From contig JAJDAC010000027.1 in the NCBI GenBank assembly GCA_029262065.1, forward strand, positions 62,001 to 126,000: 64,000 nt of DNA, written 5' to 3'. The DNA comes from Candidatus Krumholzibacteriota bacterium. Its GTDB lineage: Bacteria; Krumholzibacteriota; Krumholzibacteriia; JAJRXK01. The translations under genes and the position numbers were made by a program. Position 1 is the first letter of the stretch, and every line of letters begins with the position of its first letter. The notes beneath the pieces are model-generated. The model was not told the origin of the DNA. It saw nothing but the letters and a program-made list of their open reading frames with translations, and searched no databases. Of this stretch, positions 45,567-55,846 are shown in pieces.

Positions 45567-48380
45567 CGCGCGCGCGTTCTCGGGATACAGCGAAACCTGT
45601 ACGTAGTTGCCCATTCGCAGATACCGCTGGGCCGCGGCCTGAACCGCGCCCGCGGTAAGCGAATCGATCACTTCAGCCGAGTCCAGCAGGTTCCGCCAGC
45701 CGATTCCGTTCTGCAGTACGAATTCGATCTGCGAACTCCAGTACCCGTTTTCCTGCTCGCCCTCCTGTACCGCGCGACGCTGGGTTTCCTGCACCTTGGC
45801 GATCTCGTCGGCCGTGGGTCCATTGGCCTGCACATCACGCAACACCTCGAACACCGCGTCGCTCAGTTCATGCAGTCGCTTGGGGTCGGCCTGGAACGAA
45901 ATGGACACCGAGTATTCCGGGCGGGGATACAACCGTCGCGAAGCCCCTACGCGCACGCCGTAGCTGCCGCTCATTTCCTCGCGGATCACCTCGCGCAAGC
46001 GAATCCGCAACACCTCGGCCATCGAATTCAGCGAATGGCGATTGTGGCGGTTCCACTCGAACGGTCCGGTGAACACGATGTTCGTACGGGCTTTCTCTTC
46101 CATACCGCCGAATACGTCGCGCTCGATCACGCCTATGGGATTGCCCACGCCAATGTCGACCCACATCTCCTCGCGGTCGCGGTCCGGTAGACTGGCCAGA
46201 TAGGTAGTGACCAGCGGTTCCACCTGGTCCAGTTCGAAAGAGCCCACCAGCAGGAAGGTAAAGTCAGACGCGTCGGCAAATCGATCCCGATAGAACGCCA
46301 GCGCGGTATCCAGGTCGATATCGCTCAGACGTTCGGTGGTGAGCGGGCGCGTACGCGGGTGGTACTGCGTGAGAATCGCCTGCAGGGTATCGCTGTAGGC
46401 CTGCGTGGGATTCGCGTCGCGTTGCTCCAAAAGCGAGCCCAGTCGCGAGATGAATGAATCGAACGTGGCCTGATCGCGCCGCGGCTCGGTGAAGTACAGG
46501 TGGGTGAGCTGGAACAGGGTCTCGACGTCCTTCGACGAGGACCCACCGCTCATTCCCTCGCGCAGACCGGAAATGTAGGGTCGGACATTGGCGGCCTTGT
46601 CGGCCAGCTTCTCCTGCAGGTCGAGCGCGCGGAACTCGGCCACGCCGCCGCGCGATATCAGGTTCGCGGCCATCGAGGCCGAAAGATAGTCGCGGTCCTT
46701 GGCGAGTGAAGTGCCGCCCAGGCTCCAGGCCTCGAACAACACCTCGTCGTCCTTGAAGTCCGTGGGCTTCAGCAGAACGCGCGCGCCGTTGCTCATCTGC
46801 CACACATGCACGCCCAGTTCTTCCCACTGCTCACGCGCCACGATGGTTCCAGCGGCCGGCGTCTGACCCATGAGCGGCGCGTCGATGACTTCGTCTTCGT
46901 AGGGCTCCAGCTCGGCCGCGGCCACCTTGTCGAACACCGCCTGCAGGTCTTCGGCCGACGGCATGCTCACATCGTCCTTGTCGGGCCCGCTGGCCAGAAT
47001 GACCGAGCTCGCGGGTTCGTCCACGTCCAGTGAAAGGGCGTTGATCTCTTCCAGGGTGATTTCCGGCAGGAAACGCTCGGTCACTTCCTTGCGAAACTCG
47101 ATCCCAGGCGCGGGACTGTCCTCCAGGAAATGATTCAGATACGCCTGGGCGTAACGACGCGACTCCACGTTGGCCCGCTCGTCGTATGCTTTCTGCAACG
47201 AACGGAGCGAGCGCTTCTTCTGGTACTCCAACTCGGTTGCGGTAAAGCCATGCACCTGGGCCCGCTTGTGTTCCACCAAGACCGCCTCGAGTGCGCGCGG
47301 TATCTCGCCGTTGCGGGCGTTGGCACTGAGCGTGTAGGACCGCTTGGTGCGCTGCAGCCACCCCGACCCCGTGCCCGCCCCGATGAACGGAGGATCGCTC
47401 TGTTGGGTGAGTTCGTAGAGCCGACGGTTCAACATGGCGTTATGCAGTCCCTCGACCATGGACTGCCGTAGGTCAGCCAACGTGGTGCGGCGTTCGGGAG
47501 CCAGTTTGAATGTCACTCGAACCCTCGAGTTCGTGGCTTCCTCGTCGGTCACGATCGACACCAGGCGATCGTCATGGTCGGGCACCGGCCATTCCTTGCG
47601 CTCGGGCCCATCGGGATTCGACGGCAGCGATTCGAAATGGGTGCGAATCAATCCCTCCATGTAGTCGGGATCGAAGTCTCCCACCGCAATCACGGCCATG
47701 AGGTCGGGGCGATACCAGTCGCGGTAGAACCGCGTGACCGCGTCGTGGGGAAAGGACTCCAGGATTTCCTTCTTGCCGATGGGAAGACGCTCGGCGTACC
47801 GGGACTCATGCAACAACACGGGATACTGCTGGTCCTGGATGCGCTGACCCGCGCCGCGTCGCGTGCGCCACTCTTCGATGACCACGCCGCGTTCCTTGTC
47901 GATCTCGTCGCCTTCGAACGCAACTCCTCGCGCCCAATCTTCCAGCACCTGCAACGAGGTTTCCACGATGGCCGTGCTATCGGTGGGCACCTTCAGCATG
48001 TAGACGGTTTCGTCGAATCTGGTGTAGGCGTTCAGATCGGGACCGAAGCGCATGCCAATGCGCTGAAAGTAGTTCACGAGTTCCTGTTTTTCGAAGTTTG
48101 CGGTGCCATTGAAAGCCATGTGCTCGACGAAGTGGGCCAGCCCCTGCTGGTCGTCTTCCTCTTGCATCGAACCGGCATTCAGCGCCAATCGAAGTTCGGC
48201 ACGACCCTCGGGTTCCTGATTCGCCCGAATGTAGTAACGCAGACCGTTGTCGAACTGACCGGTGCGGACGTCGGGGTCGAGGGGGATTTCGGAATCCAGG
48301 GCGGGCGGCTGAGCGTAGGTTGAAGGGGGTGCCAGAAGCAAAGCCATCGCCAGAGCAAGAAGGTGAATCGCTAGCCGCAT
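45558..48380 (-). CDS. M16 family zinc peptidase (two-lobed, exported)
   Basis: The 940-residue product has a signal peptide (RLAIHLLALAMALLLAPPSTYA) and an inverted zinc motif GLAHFVEHMAFNGT (HxxEH near residue 81), with the distal Glu ligand about 75 residues later in GDEIDKERGVVIEEWR. Four M16 domains in two lobes follow, the second lobe without zinc ligands, as in PqqL-type and pitrilysin-like periplasmic proteases. It should cleave peptides inside a closed chamber. GGAG precedes the ATG. The gene follows the response regulator on the same strand, 21 bases after its stop. Confidence 0.9.
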   Translation of the reverse strand: MRLAIHLLALAMALLLAPPSTYAQPPALDSEIPLDPDVRTGQFDNGLRYYIRANQEPEGRAELRLALNAGSMQEEDDQQGLAHFVEHMAFNGTANFEKQELVNYFQRIGMRFGPDLNAYTRFDETVYMLKVPTDSTAIVETSLQVLEDWARGVAFEGDEIDKERGVVIEEWRTRRGAGQRIQDQQYPVLLHESRYAERLPIGKKEILESFPHDAVTRFYRDWYRPDLMAVIAVGDFDPDYMEGLIRTHFESLPSNPDGPERKEWPVPDHDDRLVSIVTDEEATNSRVRVTFKLAPERRTTLADLRQSMVEGLHNAMLNRRLYELTQQSDPPFIGAGTGSGWLQRTKRSYTLSANARNGEIPRALEAVLVEHKRAQVHGFTATELEYQKKRSLRSLQKAYDERANVESRRYAQAYLNHFLEDSPAPGIEFRKEVTERFLPEITLEEINALSLDVDEPASSVILASGPDKDDVSMPSAEDLQAVFDKVAAAELEPYEDEVIDAPLMGQTPAAGTIVAREQWEELGVHVWQMSNGARVLLKPTDFKDDEVLFEAWSLGGTSLAKDRDYLSASMAANLISRGGVAEFRALDLQEKLADKAANVRPYISGLREGMSGGSSSKDVETLFQLTHLYFTEPRRDQATFDSFISRLGSLLEQRDANPTQAYSDTLQAILTQYHPRTRPLTTERLSDIDLDTALAFYRDRFADASDFTFLLVGSFELDQVEPLVTTYLASLPDRDREEMWVDIGVGNPIGVIERDVFGGMEEKARTNIVFTGPFEWNRHNRHSLNSMAEVLRIRLREVIREEMSGSYGVRVGASRRLYPRPEYSVSISFQADPKRLHELSDAVFEVLRDVQANGPTADEIAKVQETQRRAVQEGEQENGYWSSQIEFVLQNGIGWRNLLDSAEVIDSLTAGAVQAAAQRYLRMGNYVQVSLYPENARAGR

Positions 48381-48401
48381 GAATGTTCTCCGAGGGTTGT
48401 G

Positions 48402-49100
48402 CTAGGGAACCCCCGCATCCATGAAGCGGTACCCTACGCCACGTACTGTATTGATGAGGTCTTCGTAACCATCCAGTTTCTTGCGGATCGCCCGGACGTG
48501 CACGTCGATGTTGCGCTCCAGAATAACCGTATCATCACCCATGACCCGCTGGATGAGCTGCTCACGAGTAAACACTCGTCCGGGATGCGTGGCCAGGAAA
48601 TAGAGAAGTCGAAACTCCGTTGCGGTAAAAATCAGAGTTTCGCCGTCAATGGCCACCTCGTGCCGCTCGGGGTCAATCCGAAGCGTATCGATGACCACCG
48701 CCTTACGCTGGCCTTCTTCTTTTTGTTGCCCTCGCCTCAGGACTGCCTTCACCCGGGCCACCAGTTCCCGCGGACTGAACGGCTTGGTCATGTAGTCGTC
48801 GGCACCCATCTCCAGGCCCGTGACCACGTCGCTTTCTTCGCCCTTGGCCGAGACGATGATGATCGGGATGTTGCGGGTGGCCGGGTCGTATTTCACGCGA
48901 CGACACACTTCCAGACCATCGATTCCCGGAAGCATGAGGTCCAGCAGCACCAAATCGGGTCGGAGCTTCCGAATGAGGTCGAGGCCCTCTTCTCCGTCTT
49001 CCGAACCGGATATCTGGTAGCCCTCGCGGGCAAGGTTGTACCGAACCACTTCCAGCAGGTCGGGTTCGTCCTCGATGGCAACTATGGATTCGCGCTTCAT
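48402..49100 (-). CDS. OmpR/PhoB-type response regulator
   Basis: The receiver domain has the acidic pair (IEDEPD), the phospho-acceptor Asp in LVLLDLMLPGIDGLEVCRRV, the Thr/Ser switch (IIVSAKGEE) and the Lys in DYMTKPFSPRELVAR. The C-terminal winged helix has FTATEFRLLYFLATHPGRVF and VHVRAIRKKLDGYEDLINTV, typical of OmpR/PhoB proteins. No histidine kinase is adjacent in the window, so it is an orphan here. TATACT lies only about seven bases before the ATG and no ribosome site is seen, which suggests a leaderless mRNA. Confidence 0.9.
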   Translation of the reverse strand: MKRESIVAIEDEPDLLEVVRYNLAREGYQISGSEDGEEGLDLIRKLRPDLVLLDLMLPGIDGLEVCRRVKYDPATRNIPIIIVSAKGEESDVVTGLEMGADDYMTKPFSPRELVARVKAVLRRGQQKEEGQRKAVVIDTLRIDPERHEVAIDGETLIFTATEFRLLYFLATHPGRVFTREQLIQRVMGDDTVILERNIDVHVRAIRKKLDGYEDLINTVRGVGYRFMDAGVP

Positions 49101-49106
49101 GCCCGC

Positions 49107-49112
49107 AGTATA
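49107..49112 (-). promoter_or_regulatory. -10 element placing transcription start at the ATG
   Basis: TATACT on the minus strand, six bases before the response-regulator ATG at 49100. The -35 region is poor. Confidence 0.4.
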
Positions 49113-49193
49113 AGCAAAGGCAGGGTGCGACCGCCCGCGAAGATGCGGCCGAACGATCAAGACCGCGTAAAGTTCTCGCTAATAGCAGCTAAC

Positions 49194-52100
49194 TCAATTT
49201 ATTACATTGGGTTCCACGTTTATCGATGGCGCCTCCGAAGGGCCGGGGCGGCCAATGTTCATGACCCGGTTCATGACCCTGCGAAGGATCCATCCGAAGC
49301 GCACGCAAAAGTAGTACAGCGACGGAACCACCAGCAGGATCAGGATGGTGCTGGAGATGAGCCCGCCCACGGAAGCCAAGGCCAGGTTCTCCCAGATATC
49401 CTGGCTTTCCGTGTCGAGGAACCGTATCCGGAACGGAAGCGTGAACTCGAACAGCTTCAACGAGATCGTCCAGCGAACTGAGTCCCAGTGGAACAGCAAG
49501 GGCAACAGGCCGACGATGGTGGTGCCGCTGGTGAGCAGAATGGACCGCAGCCGAATGATGGTGGCGCGAGCCACCGCCCAACGCAGAAGTCGCGCGCGGT
49601 CTTCCACATGCCACAGATCACTGCCACCAAGATCCTTGCGCTGACCGTCGAACAACGCGGCCTCGGCTTCGGGATCGCCACCCAACTTGACGCGCAGAAT
49701 CGCGGCCGCCTCGTGGCGGAACCGGCTGATCAACAGAATGGCGTTGTTCACCACGACGCCAAACAGCAATACCAGACCCACCTTGGCCGACGAGTCGAAC
49801 GGCACGCCCGCCTTCCAGAAGATGACGTACACGCCCACCAACGCCAAAGGCACGGAGTTGAGCACGAGGAAAGGAAGCGACGGGCTGTTGAACAACGCGG
49901 CCAACACCATGAAGATGAATCCCACGGCCAGCAGGATGGTCTTCTGGAGGTCGCTCTCTTCTTCCTCGGTCAGGAATTGTCGTTCGGATTCTTCCGCGGC
50001 GTAGCCGTACGGAAGGTCCATGCTGCCCAGAATACCCTGCAGGTACGCCTTGCGCATGCGATCGGTGCCCACGTACTCCCAGTTGACGAACATGGTGTAG
50101 CGCTGGTCCTCACGCGAAATAGCGTCGGACAGGGGCAGCTTCTGCATGGTGACCAGATCGCCCAGCCGCACCTGCTCGCCCTGCGAAGTTTCGATGACCC
50201 GATCGGCGATCTCAGAAAACTCGATGGTCTCGGCGTCGGTGAACGACAGCTGCACTTGCTCCTGTTCGCCGTCGATCAGCATGTTCCAGGGAAAGTCCAG
50301 GCCCAGCAGCCGGCGTACGTACCCCACCACTTCGCTGACCGTAAGGCCGTGTTCGGCCAGCACGTCGCGACGCATCTGGATTACGGTTTCTTCGGTGCTG
50401 GAACGACCCCAACGATTCGAACTGGTAATGCGTGCGTTTCGCACGCGGCGGTTGGTCGAGACCTTAGCCAGCGTGGTTTCGGCGATCTCTTCCAGCTTCT
50501 TCGAATTGTAACCAGAGACCTTGATCAACGAATTGAGCGCCGCGCCACCGAAGGTTCCCTTGATGTATGGTTGATCGGAGAACCCATTGATGAAAATAGT
50601 GACGCCACCGGTGTTATCGGCCAGGTCGGTAAGCAACGCGCGGTAGAGCATGGGAACGCCCGTTTGCAACGTATCGTCGTCGAACTCGATCTCGATGTAG
50701 CCCTGATTCGACCAAACCGTGGAGCTCATGCGCGCTCCCTCGTGGATGGGCATGAGTAGCTCTTCGAACTTCATGACGTTTTCGGAGGTGACCCGAACGT
50801 CCTGGCCTTCGGCTCCACGCATGAAGAAGATGAGCTTTTCGTCGTTCTGCAACCAGCCACCAAAGCCACCCTTGATGACCCGGCTTTGATAGACCGCGTC
50901 TTCCCAGAACTTCCACGAGTAGGTCGAGGGGTCTTTCCAGTTATCGGCGGCTATACCGTAGGGAAGAATGCCTACCCACAGCATGAGGACGGCGGCGGCC
51001 GGCAGAATGACGAACCAGCCGCGCTGCACCCATTCCATGGAGCGGTGCGCCCAGGACGGCTTCGATTCCAGGTCGGGGATCTCCTCGACCAACTCGTCCA
51101 ACTCGTGGGCATCGTCGACTTCATTGGGACCGTCTTTCGATTTGCGCACGTGGCGCGCGGCCCAGGTCTGGTTCAGCACCACGGGAATCCAGCCGAACGC
51201 CACGAACACCGAGGCAAACATGGCCATGCCCACCGAGATCGCCAGGGGCACATAGTACAGCGCCAAACGGCCAGACAGAAAAATGAACGAGAGAAACGCG
51301 ACCATGGTGGTCAGCGTGGTCGCAAGAATGGGAAACACCACTTCGCTGGTGCCGGCCACGATGGTCTGCTGCGCAACCTTCAGTTTCGAGCGCCAACTCA
51401 ACCCGGCTTCGTCGGCCCGGTCCAGGCCTTCCAACCGTCGATGGATGGAATCGAGTACCAGAATGCTGTTGTCCAACAGCATTCCGAAACAGATGGTGAG
51501 CCCCGATATGGTGATGAAGTTCACCGACAGCTTGAAGAAGTAGAACAGGGTCAGGCAGATCACGAGAGCGAATACGATCGAGCCAATGACGATGACGGTG
51601 AGCAGGCCCTGCCGCAGACTTATGATGAGTAGGATGGACAGCAGAACCAGGATGGCGGCCGAGCGAATGATGAGCTCGCGCAGCTTGTCTTCCAGGTCCT
51701 TACCTTCGTCGCGTTCGATATCCAGTCGAGCCTGGAACGGTGTGTTGGCCGTGATGTCGGGAATGGCGCTGCGCAGGCGACGGCTCACCGAAACGGAATT
51801 GGCCCCGCTGCGCTTCTCCACCTGGATCTTCACGGTGTTCAGGCCATTGGATCGCACGAAGTACATGGGATCTTCGAACGACTGCTCCACGCGGCCGACC
51901 ATGTTCAGTCGGTAGCTGCGTTGGCCCAACTGAGCCACCACCGCGTTCTCGATCTTCTCGATGTCGACCGGATCGCGTAGGGCAACGAGCTTCTCCAGAC
52001 CGTCCTGCCGAATGGCCCCCGCGCCCATCAGCTCGTCCAGACTGTTCAACGCGCCGAACACCTGGTCGGCGGTGATTCCGTACAGGTCAAGCCGGGTTCG

Positions 52101-52670
52101 ATCGAGCCAGATCTTCAACAGCGGGCGCGCGCCCCCCTGTACGGTAGCGTCAGCCACGCCGTCGATGGCCAGCACCTGAGGCACTATCCAGTCTTCCGCT
52201 TTGTCGCGGAGTTCGTTCGGCGTCAGCGGCGATTCTATTGTGAATGTGAAGAACTGTTCGGTTTCGAATTCTTCGGGGACGAACGGCAGGATCTGCGGCT
52301 GACTTGCGTTCAGAGGAAGGTTCTGGCGAACCTCAGCCAGCGATTCGTTCAGGTTGAGACGTGCGAAATCGATGTCCACATCGCGTCGAAACTCGACCTC
52401 TACCACGCTGCGCCCGGCGCGGCTCTGCGACTTCACCGACTCCACGCCGTACACCTTGCGCGAAGCTTCCTCCACCGGCAATGTGATGGCCCGCTGAATG
52501 GCCTTGGGGGACGCACCATTCCACTGCGTCGATACCGTCAATGACGGCAGATCGATTTCCGGCATGGCTTCGATCTGGATCTTGGGCAGCGCGTAGACTG
52601 CCATCACGGCAAAGGCCGCGAAAATCATCCAGGTAGTAACCGGATGCTTTACGAAAAAGCGGGTCATCAT
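49194..52670 (-). CDS. RND efflux permease 2
   Basis: Twelve membrane helices and two large periplasmic loops are arranged as in HAE-1/AcrB permeases. Helix 4 reads ISGLTICFGMLLDNSILVLD and helix 10-11 VGLVLLFGVVVNNAILLISR. At 1,158 residues it is about 100 longer than usual because of extra material near the middle, including an acidic cytoplasmic loop (EVDDAHELDELVEEIPDLES) and an inserted Trp-rich periplasmic piece (DPSTYSWKFWEDAVYQSR). The ATG overlaps the stop of permease 1 by four bases, so the two are coupled and may form a mixed trimer as MdtB and MdtC do. Substrate unknown. Confidence 0.9.
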   Translation of the reverse strand: MMTRFFVKHPVTTWMIFAAFAVMAVYALPKIQIEAMPEIDLPSLTVSTQWNGASPKAIQRAITLPVEEASRKVYGVESVKSQSRAGRSVVEVEFRRDVDIDFARLNLNESLAEVRQNLPLNASQPQILPFVPEEFETEQFFTFTIESPLTPNELRDKAEDWIVPQVLAIDGVADATVQGGARPLLKIWLDRTRLDLYGITADQVFGALNSLDELMGAGAIRQDGLEKLVALRDPVDIEKIENAVVAQLGQRSYRLNMVGRVEQSFEDPMYFVRSNGLNTVKIQVEKRSGANSVSVSRRLRSAIPDITANTPFQARLDIERDEGKDLEDKLRELIIRSAAILVLLSILLIISLRQGLLTVIVIGSIVFALVICLTLFYFFKLSVNFITISGLTICFGMLLDNSILVLDSIHRRLEGLDRADEAGLSWRSKLKVAQQTIVAGTSEVVFPILATTLTTMVAFLSFIFLSGRLALYYVPLAISVGMAMFASVFVAFGWIPVVLNQTWAARHVRKSKDGPNEVDDAHELDELVEEIPDLESKPSWAHRSMEWVQRGWFVILPAAAVLMLWVGILPYGIAADNWKDPSTYSWKFWEDAVYQSRVIKGGFGGWLQNDEKLIFFMRGAEGQDVRVTSENVMKFEELLMPIHEGARMSSTVWSNQGYIEIEFDDDTLQTGVPMLYRALLTDLADNTGGVTIFINGFSDQPYIKGTFGGAALNSLIKVSGYNSKKLEEIAETTLAKVSTNRRVRNARITSSNRWGRSSTEETVIQMRRDVLAEHGLTVSEVVGYVRRLLGLDFPWNMLIDGEQEQVQLSFTDAETIEFSEIADRVIETSQGEQVRLGDLVTMQKLPLSDAISREDQRYTMFVNWEYVGTDRMRKAYLQGILGSMDLPYGYAAEESERQFLTEEEESDLQKTILLAVGFIFMVLAALFNSPSLPFLVLNSVPLALVGVYVIFWKAGVPFDSSAKVGLVLLFGVVVNNAILLISRFRHEAAAILRVKLGGDPEAEAALFDGQRKDLGGSDLWHVEDRARLLRWAVARATIIRLRSILLTSGTTIVGLLPLLFHWDSVRWTISLKLFEFTLPFRIRFLDTESQDIWENLALASVGGLISSTILILLVVPSLYYFCVRFGWILRRVMNRVMNIGRPGPSEAPSINVEPNVIN

Positions 52671-55600
52671 GGCTTTGCCTCCCGGGGCCGGGGGATGCGG
52701 TGGGCCACCATGTATAGGATAGGAGTATAGATCAAAGTGAGTAAGGTGGTCATGGTAAGGCCACCGATGATGGTAATGGCGAGCGGTCGCTGAAGCTGTT
52801 CACCCGACCCCAACCCAATGGCCATGGGAAGCATGGCCAGGACGGTCGTAATGCTGGTCATGAGAATGGGGCGCAACCGTAGGCGGCTGGCCTCCAGGAT
52901 GGCCTCGAACCCCGGCATGCCGCCTTCTTGAAGACGACGCATGGTATCGATCTTCACGATCGCGTCGTTCACCGCGATACCCAGCAGGGCCAGCAAGCCA
53001 ATGAGCGACAGGATGTTGACGGTACCGCCCGTCACACCGATAGCGATCGCGGCGCCCGCCAAGCCAATGGGAATGACACACGCAATCAGGAACGGATCGA
53101 GGAACGATTCGAACTGGGCCGCCAGGATCATGTAGACGAGTACGATGGCCAACAACATGGCCATGCCCAGATCCCGGAAACTCTTGCGCATCTCCTTACG
53201 TTCGCCCTCTTGAACAACGCGAACGCCCGCGGGAATCGCGGCCGCACTGGCCACGGCCTGCGCGTCGTTCCACACGTCATCGGGGTTGCGCCCGCGCACG
53301 TCTCCGGTGATCACCACCATGCGGCGTTGATTGCGCCGCACCAGCTCACGTACCGGTCGCTCTTCGGTCAACTCCAGGAATGAGTGCAGCGGAACCGTTT
53401 GCCCATTCGACAAGCGCACCGGCGATGAAAGTGCAGAGCTGAGGTCGAATCGTTCATCACGGGAGAAACGCACGGAAATATCAACCCGCTGCTCCACTTC
53501 GTTGAACGTGGTGGCTTCCACGCCGGCGATGCGCGCGCGTAGTTCACGGGAAATGATGTCGGGGTCAAGGCCGTTGCGCAGGACCTCCTCGCGATCGACG
53601 CGAACGACCACGTTGGGTGTACCCAGGACACGATCGACCTTCAAGTCGTAGAGTCCGTCCACGTTGGCCAGGTCGAGCAACAATTCGTCGGCCGAGGCCA
53701 CGGCCTCCAGCGGATTCTCGGCCAGAATACCCATGCTGAAGCTGGCACCGCCGGTGGCCAGGATCTCTCCCAGCCCGATACCCTCTTCGCGGAACGCGAA
53801 TTTCACGTTGGCGTAGTTCTCCAGCTGTTTCTGGATGCTCGCCTGCAATGCCTGACCTCGTTCATAGGCACCGCGGCCCGATTCCATGATGATCCTCATC
53901 TTGGCGGTGTGCGGGGCGGTGTAGTCTTCCATGGCGGCCAGGGTGCGTTCGGTGCGACCGACCTGAGAGAACACGGCCCGCACCGAAGGGTCAGCGTCGA
54001 TCCATGCGGCCAGGTCGCCCACCGTGCGGGCGGTTTCCTCGAGAGGCGTCCCCGACGGAAGCTCCAGGTCGATACGCAGGTCACCCTGACTGCGCTCGGG
54101 CATGAAGCTGCGATCGAGATTCACAGCCAGAAGCCCGGCCGCCGACAGGAACGCCAGCAGCAGTACCAACATCAGCGCGGGCATGCGCAACGCCACCAGC
54201 AACACCGAATGGTAGACCTTGTAGAACGCGTCGAAGAACATTCGAAAGATCCGGTAGAACACACCATGGATCACGTCGAGTACGCCCAACAGCCGGGCCA
54301 GATGCCCGCGATTGGGATCGGTTTCGGTACGTAGCAATCGAGCCGAAAGTACCGGCTGCAACAGCAACGCGGCCACCACCGACACGATCAGCGAAAACGT
54401 CACCGTCAGAGCCTGGTCGCGGAAAAACGCGCCGGCGATTCCCGGCACGTAGACCACGGGAAAGAACACCGCAATGGTGGTCAAGGTCGATGCAATGACC
54501 GGACGGGCCATTTCGGTAGTGCCTTGGTACGAGGCCTCGGCCACGCGGCGGCGGCCCTCGGTAGCCGACACCACATTCTTCCGCTTGTGGTCATCGTCGC
54601 GTTTCTGCTCGCTCAGGTGCCGGTTTATGTTCTCGAGCACAACAATGGCATTGTCCACCAACATGCCCGCGGCCAGCGACAGTCCACCCAGGCTCATGAG
54701 GTTCAGATTGACGTCGCCGAAGAAGAGCAGGCCCAGCGTTATTACTATGGATACCGGAATTGAAAGGCCCACGACCAGCGGGCTGCGCCAGTCGCTCAAG
54801 AAGGTGAACAACACCAGAATGGCCAGCCCGCCGCCCAGCAGTAGTGAACTTCGCAAACCATCGAATGACGCCTTCACGTATTCGGCGTCGCGGTACACGA
54901 AGTCGTATTCAAAATCGGGGTAGTCCTGACTCACGGTTTCGAGCGCGATGTCCAACTGATCGGACACGTCTATGGTATTGGCCTCGGGTTCCTTGTAGAT
55001 CAACAGTGAGACAACCGGCACTTCGGCCAGCATGGTCACGCCCTCGGGATCCTTCACGGTATCGCGAACCACGGCCACGTCGCTGATTCGGACCGCCCCC
55101 TGGCCCGGCCGCGTGATATCGGTCGACCGGATCTCTTCCAGCGTCTCGTATTCTCCGTCGATGCGCAGGCTCAGGTGCAACGGTCCCTGGCGTACGCGCC
55201 CGCCGGGGAACGAAATGTTGCTACGGACCAGGGCCGCCTGGATGTCGGCCATGGAGATGTCGTAAATGGCCATCTTTCGAGCGTCGGGCTCCACCAGGAT
55301 TTCCCGGTCGGCGCCGCCTACCAACTCACCCTGACTGATGCCGTCTACCTGCTCGAGCGCGGGCTTCACGACCTCGCGGGCGAATTCGGTGAGCGCCTCG
55401 ATAGCTCCGTCACCCTTCAGTACCAGAATGCTGACGGGACGCGAAGTGGGATCCCAACGCAGGATGACGGGACGATCCGCTCCGTCGGGAAAGTCATCGC
55501 GAAAGGCCACCCGATCCACCGCTTCGCGCAGATGGAGGTTGGCGAAGTCCATGTTGGTGCCCCACTCGTACTCGACGGTGATGGTGGACACACCTTCGCG

Positions 55601-55846
55601 CGTACGCGAAGTCACCCCCCTTACGCCGGTCAGAGCGGTAACCACTTCCTCGACCGATTGGGTAACCAGCCGCTCCAGGTCAGCCGCGGGAATATCTTCG
55701 TAGGTGGTAAGTACCGTCAGGCGCGGGTAGATGATGGACGGCAGAAGGTCGACGGGCAGCTCTTTGGCACCCAGGACGCCCATGAGAACCATGGCCGCGA
55801 AGAACATGCAGACCGCGATGGGTCGCTGAATCGCCCCGCGTAGCAT
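52667..55846 (-). CDS. RND efflux permease 1
   Basis: This 1,059-residue permease has the usual RND size and layout. Helix 1 reads IAVCMFFAAMVLMGVLGAKE, helix 4 LSLAAGMLVDNAIVVLENIN and helix 10 IGLLALLGIAVNDAIVKIDT. The conserved helix 4 carboxylate is Asp followed by Asn, common in this branch. It uses proton flow to move substrates from periplasm or inner membrane to an outer-membrane channel. Its start codon overlaps the adaptor stop (TAATG). No outer-membrane factor gene of the TolC type is present in the window. Confidence 0.92.
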   Translation of the reverse strand: MLRGAIQRPIAVCMFFAAMVLMGVLGAKELPVDLLPSIIYPRLTVLTTYEDIPAADLERLVTQSVEEVVTALTGVRGVTSRTREGVSTITVEYEWGTNMDFANLHLREAVDRVAFRDDFPDGADRPVILRWDPTSRPVSILVLKGDGAIEALTEFAREVVKPALEQVDGISQGELVGGADREILVEPDARKMAIYDISMADIQAALVRSNISFPGGRVRQGPLHLSLRIDGEYETLEEIRSTDITRPGQGAVRISDVAVVRDTVKDPEGVTMLAEVPVVSLLIYKEPEANTIDVSDQLDIALETVSQDYPDFEYDFVYRDAEYVKASFDGLRSSLLLGGGLAILVLFTFLSDWRSPLVVGLSIPVSIVITLGLLFFGDVNLNLMSLGGLSLAAGMLVDNAIVVLENINRHLSEQKRDDDHKRKNVVSATEGRRRVAEASYQGTTEMARPVIASTLTTIAVFFPVVYVPGIAGAFFRDQALTVTFSLIVSVVAALLLQPVLSARLLRTETDPNRGHLARLLGVLDVIHGVFYRIFRMFFDAFYKVYHSVLLVALRMPALMLVLLLAFLSAAGLLAVNLDRSFMPERSQGDLRIDLELPSGTPLEETARTVGDLAAWIDADPSVRAVFSQVGRTERTLAAMEDYTAPHTAKMRIIMESGRGAYERGQALQASIQKQLENYANVKFAFREEGIGLGEILATGGASFSMGILAENPLEAVASADELLLDLANVDGLYDLKVDRVLGTPNVVVRVDREEVLRNGLDPDIISRELRARIAGVEATTFNEVEQRVDISVRFSRDERFDLSSALSSPVRLSNGQTVPLHSFLELTEERPVRELVRRNQRRMVVITGDVRGRNPDDVWNDAQAVASAAAIPAGVRVVQEGERKEMRKSFRDLGMAMLLAIVLVYMILAAQFESFLDPFLIACVIPIGLAGAAIAIGVTGGTVNILSLIGLLALLGIAVNDAIVKIDTMRRLQEGGMPGFEAILEASRLRLRPILMTSITTVLAMLPMAIGLGSGEQLQRPLAITIIGGLTMTTLLTLIYTPILYMVAHRIPRPREAKP

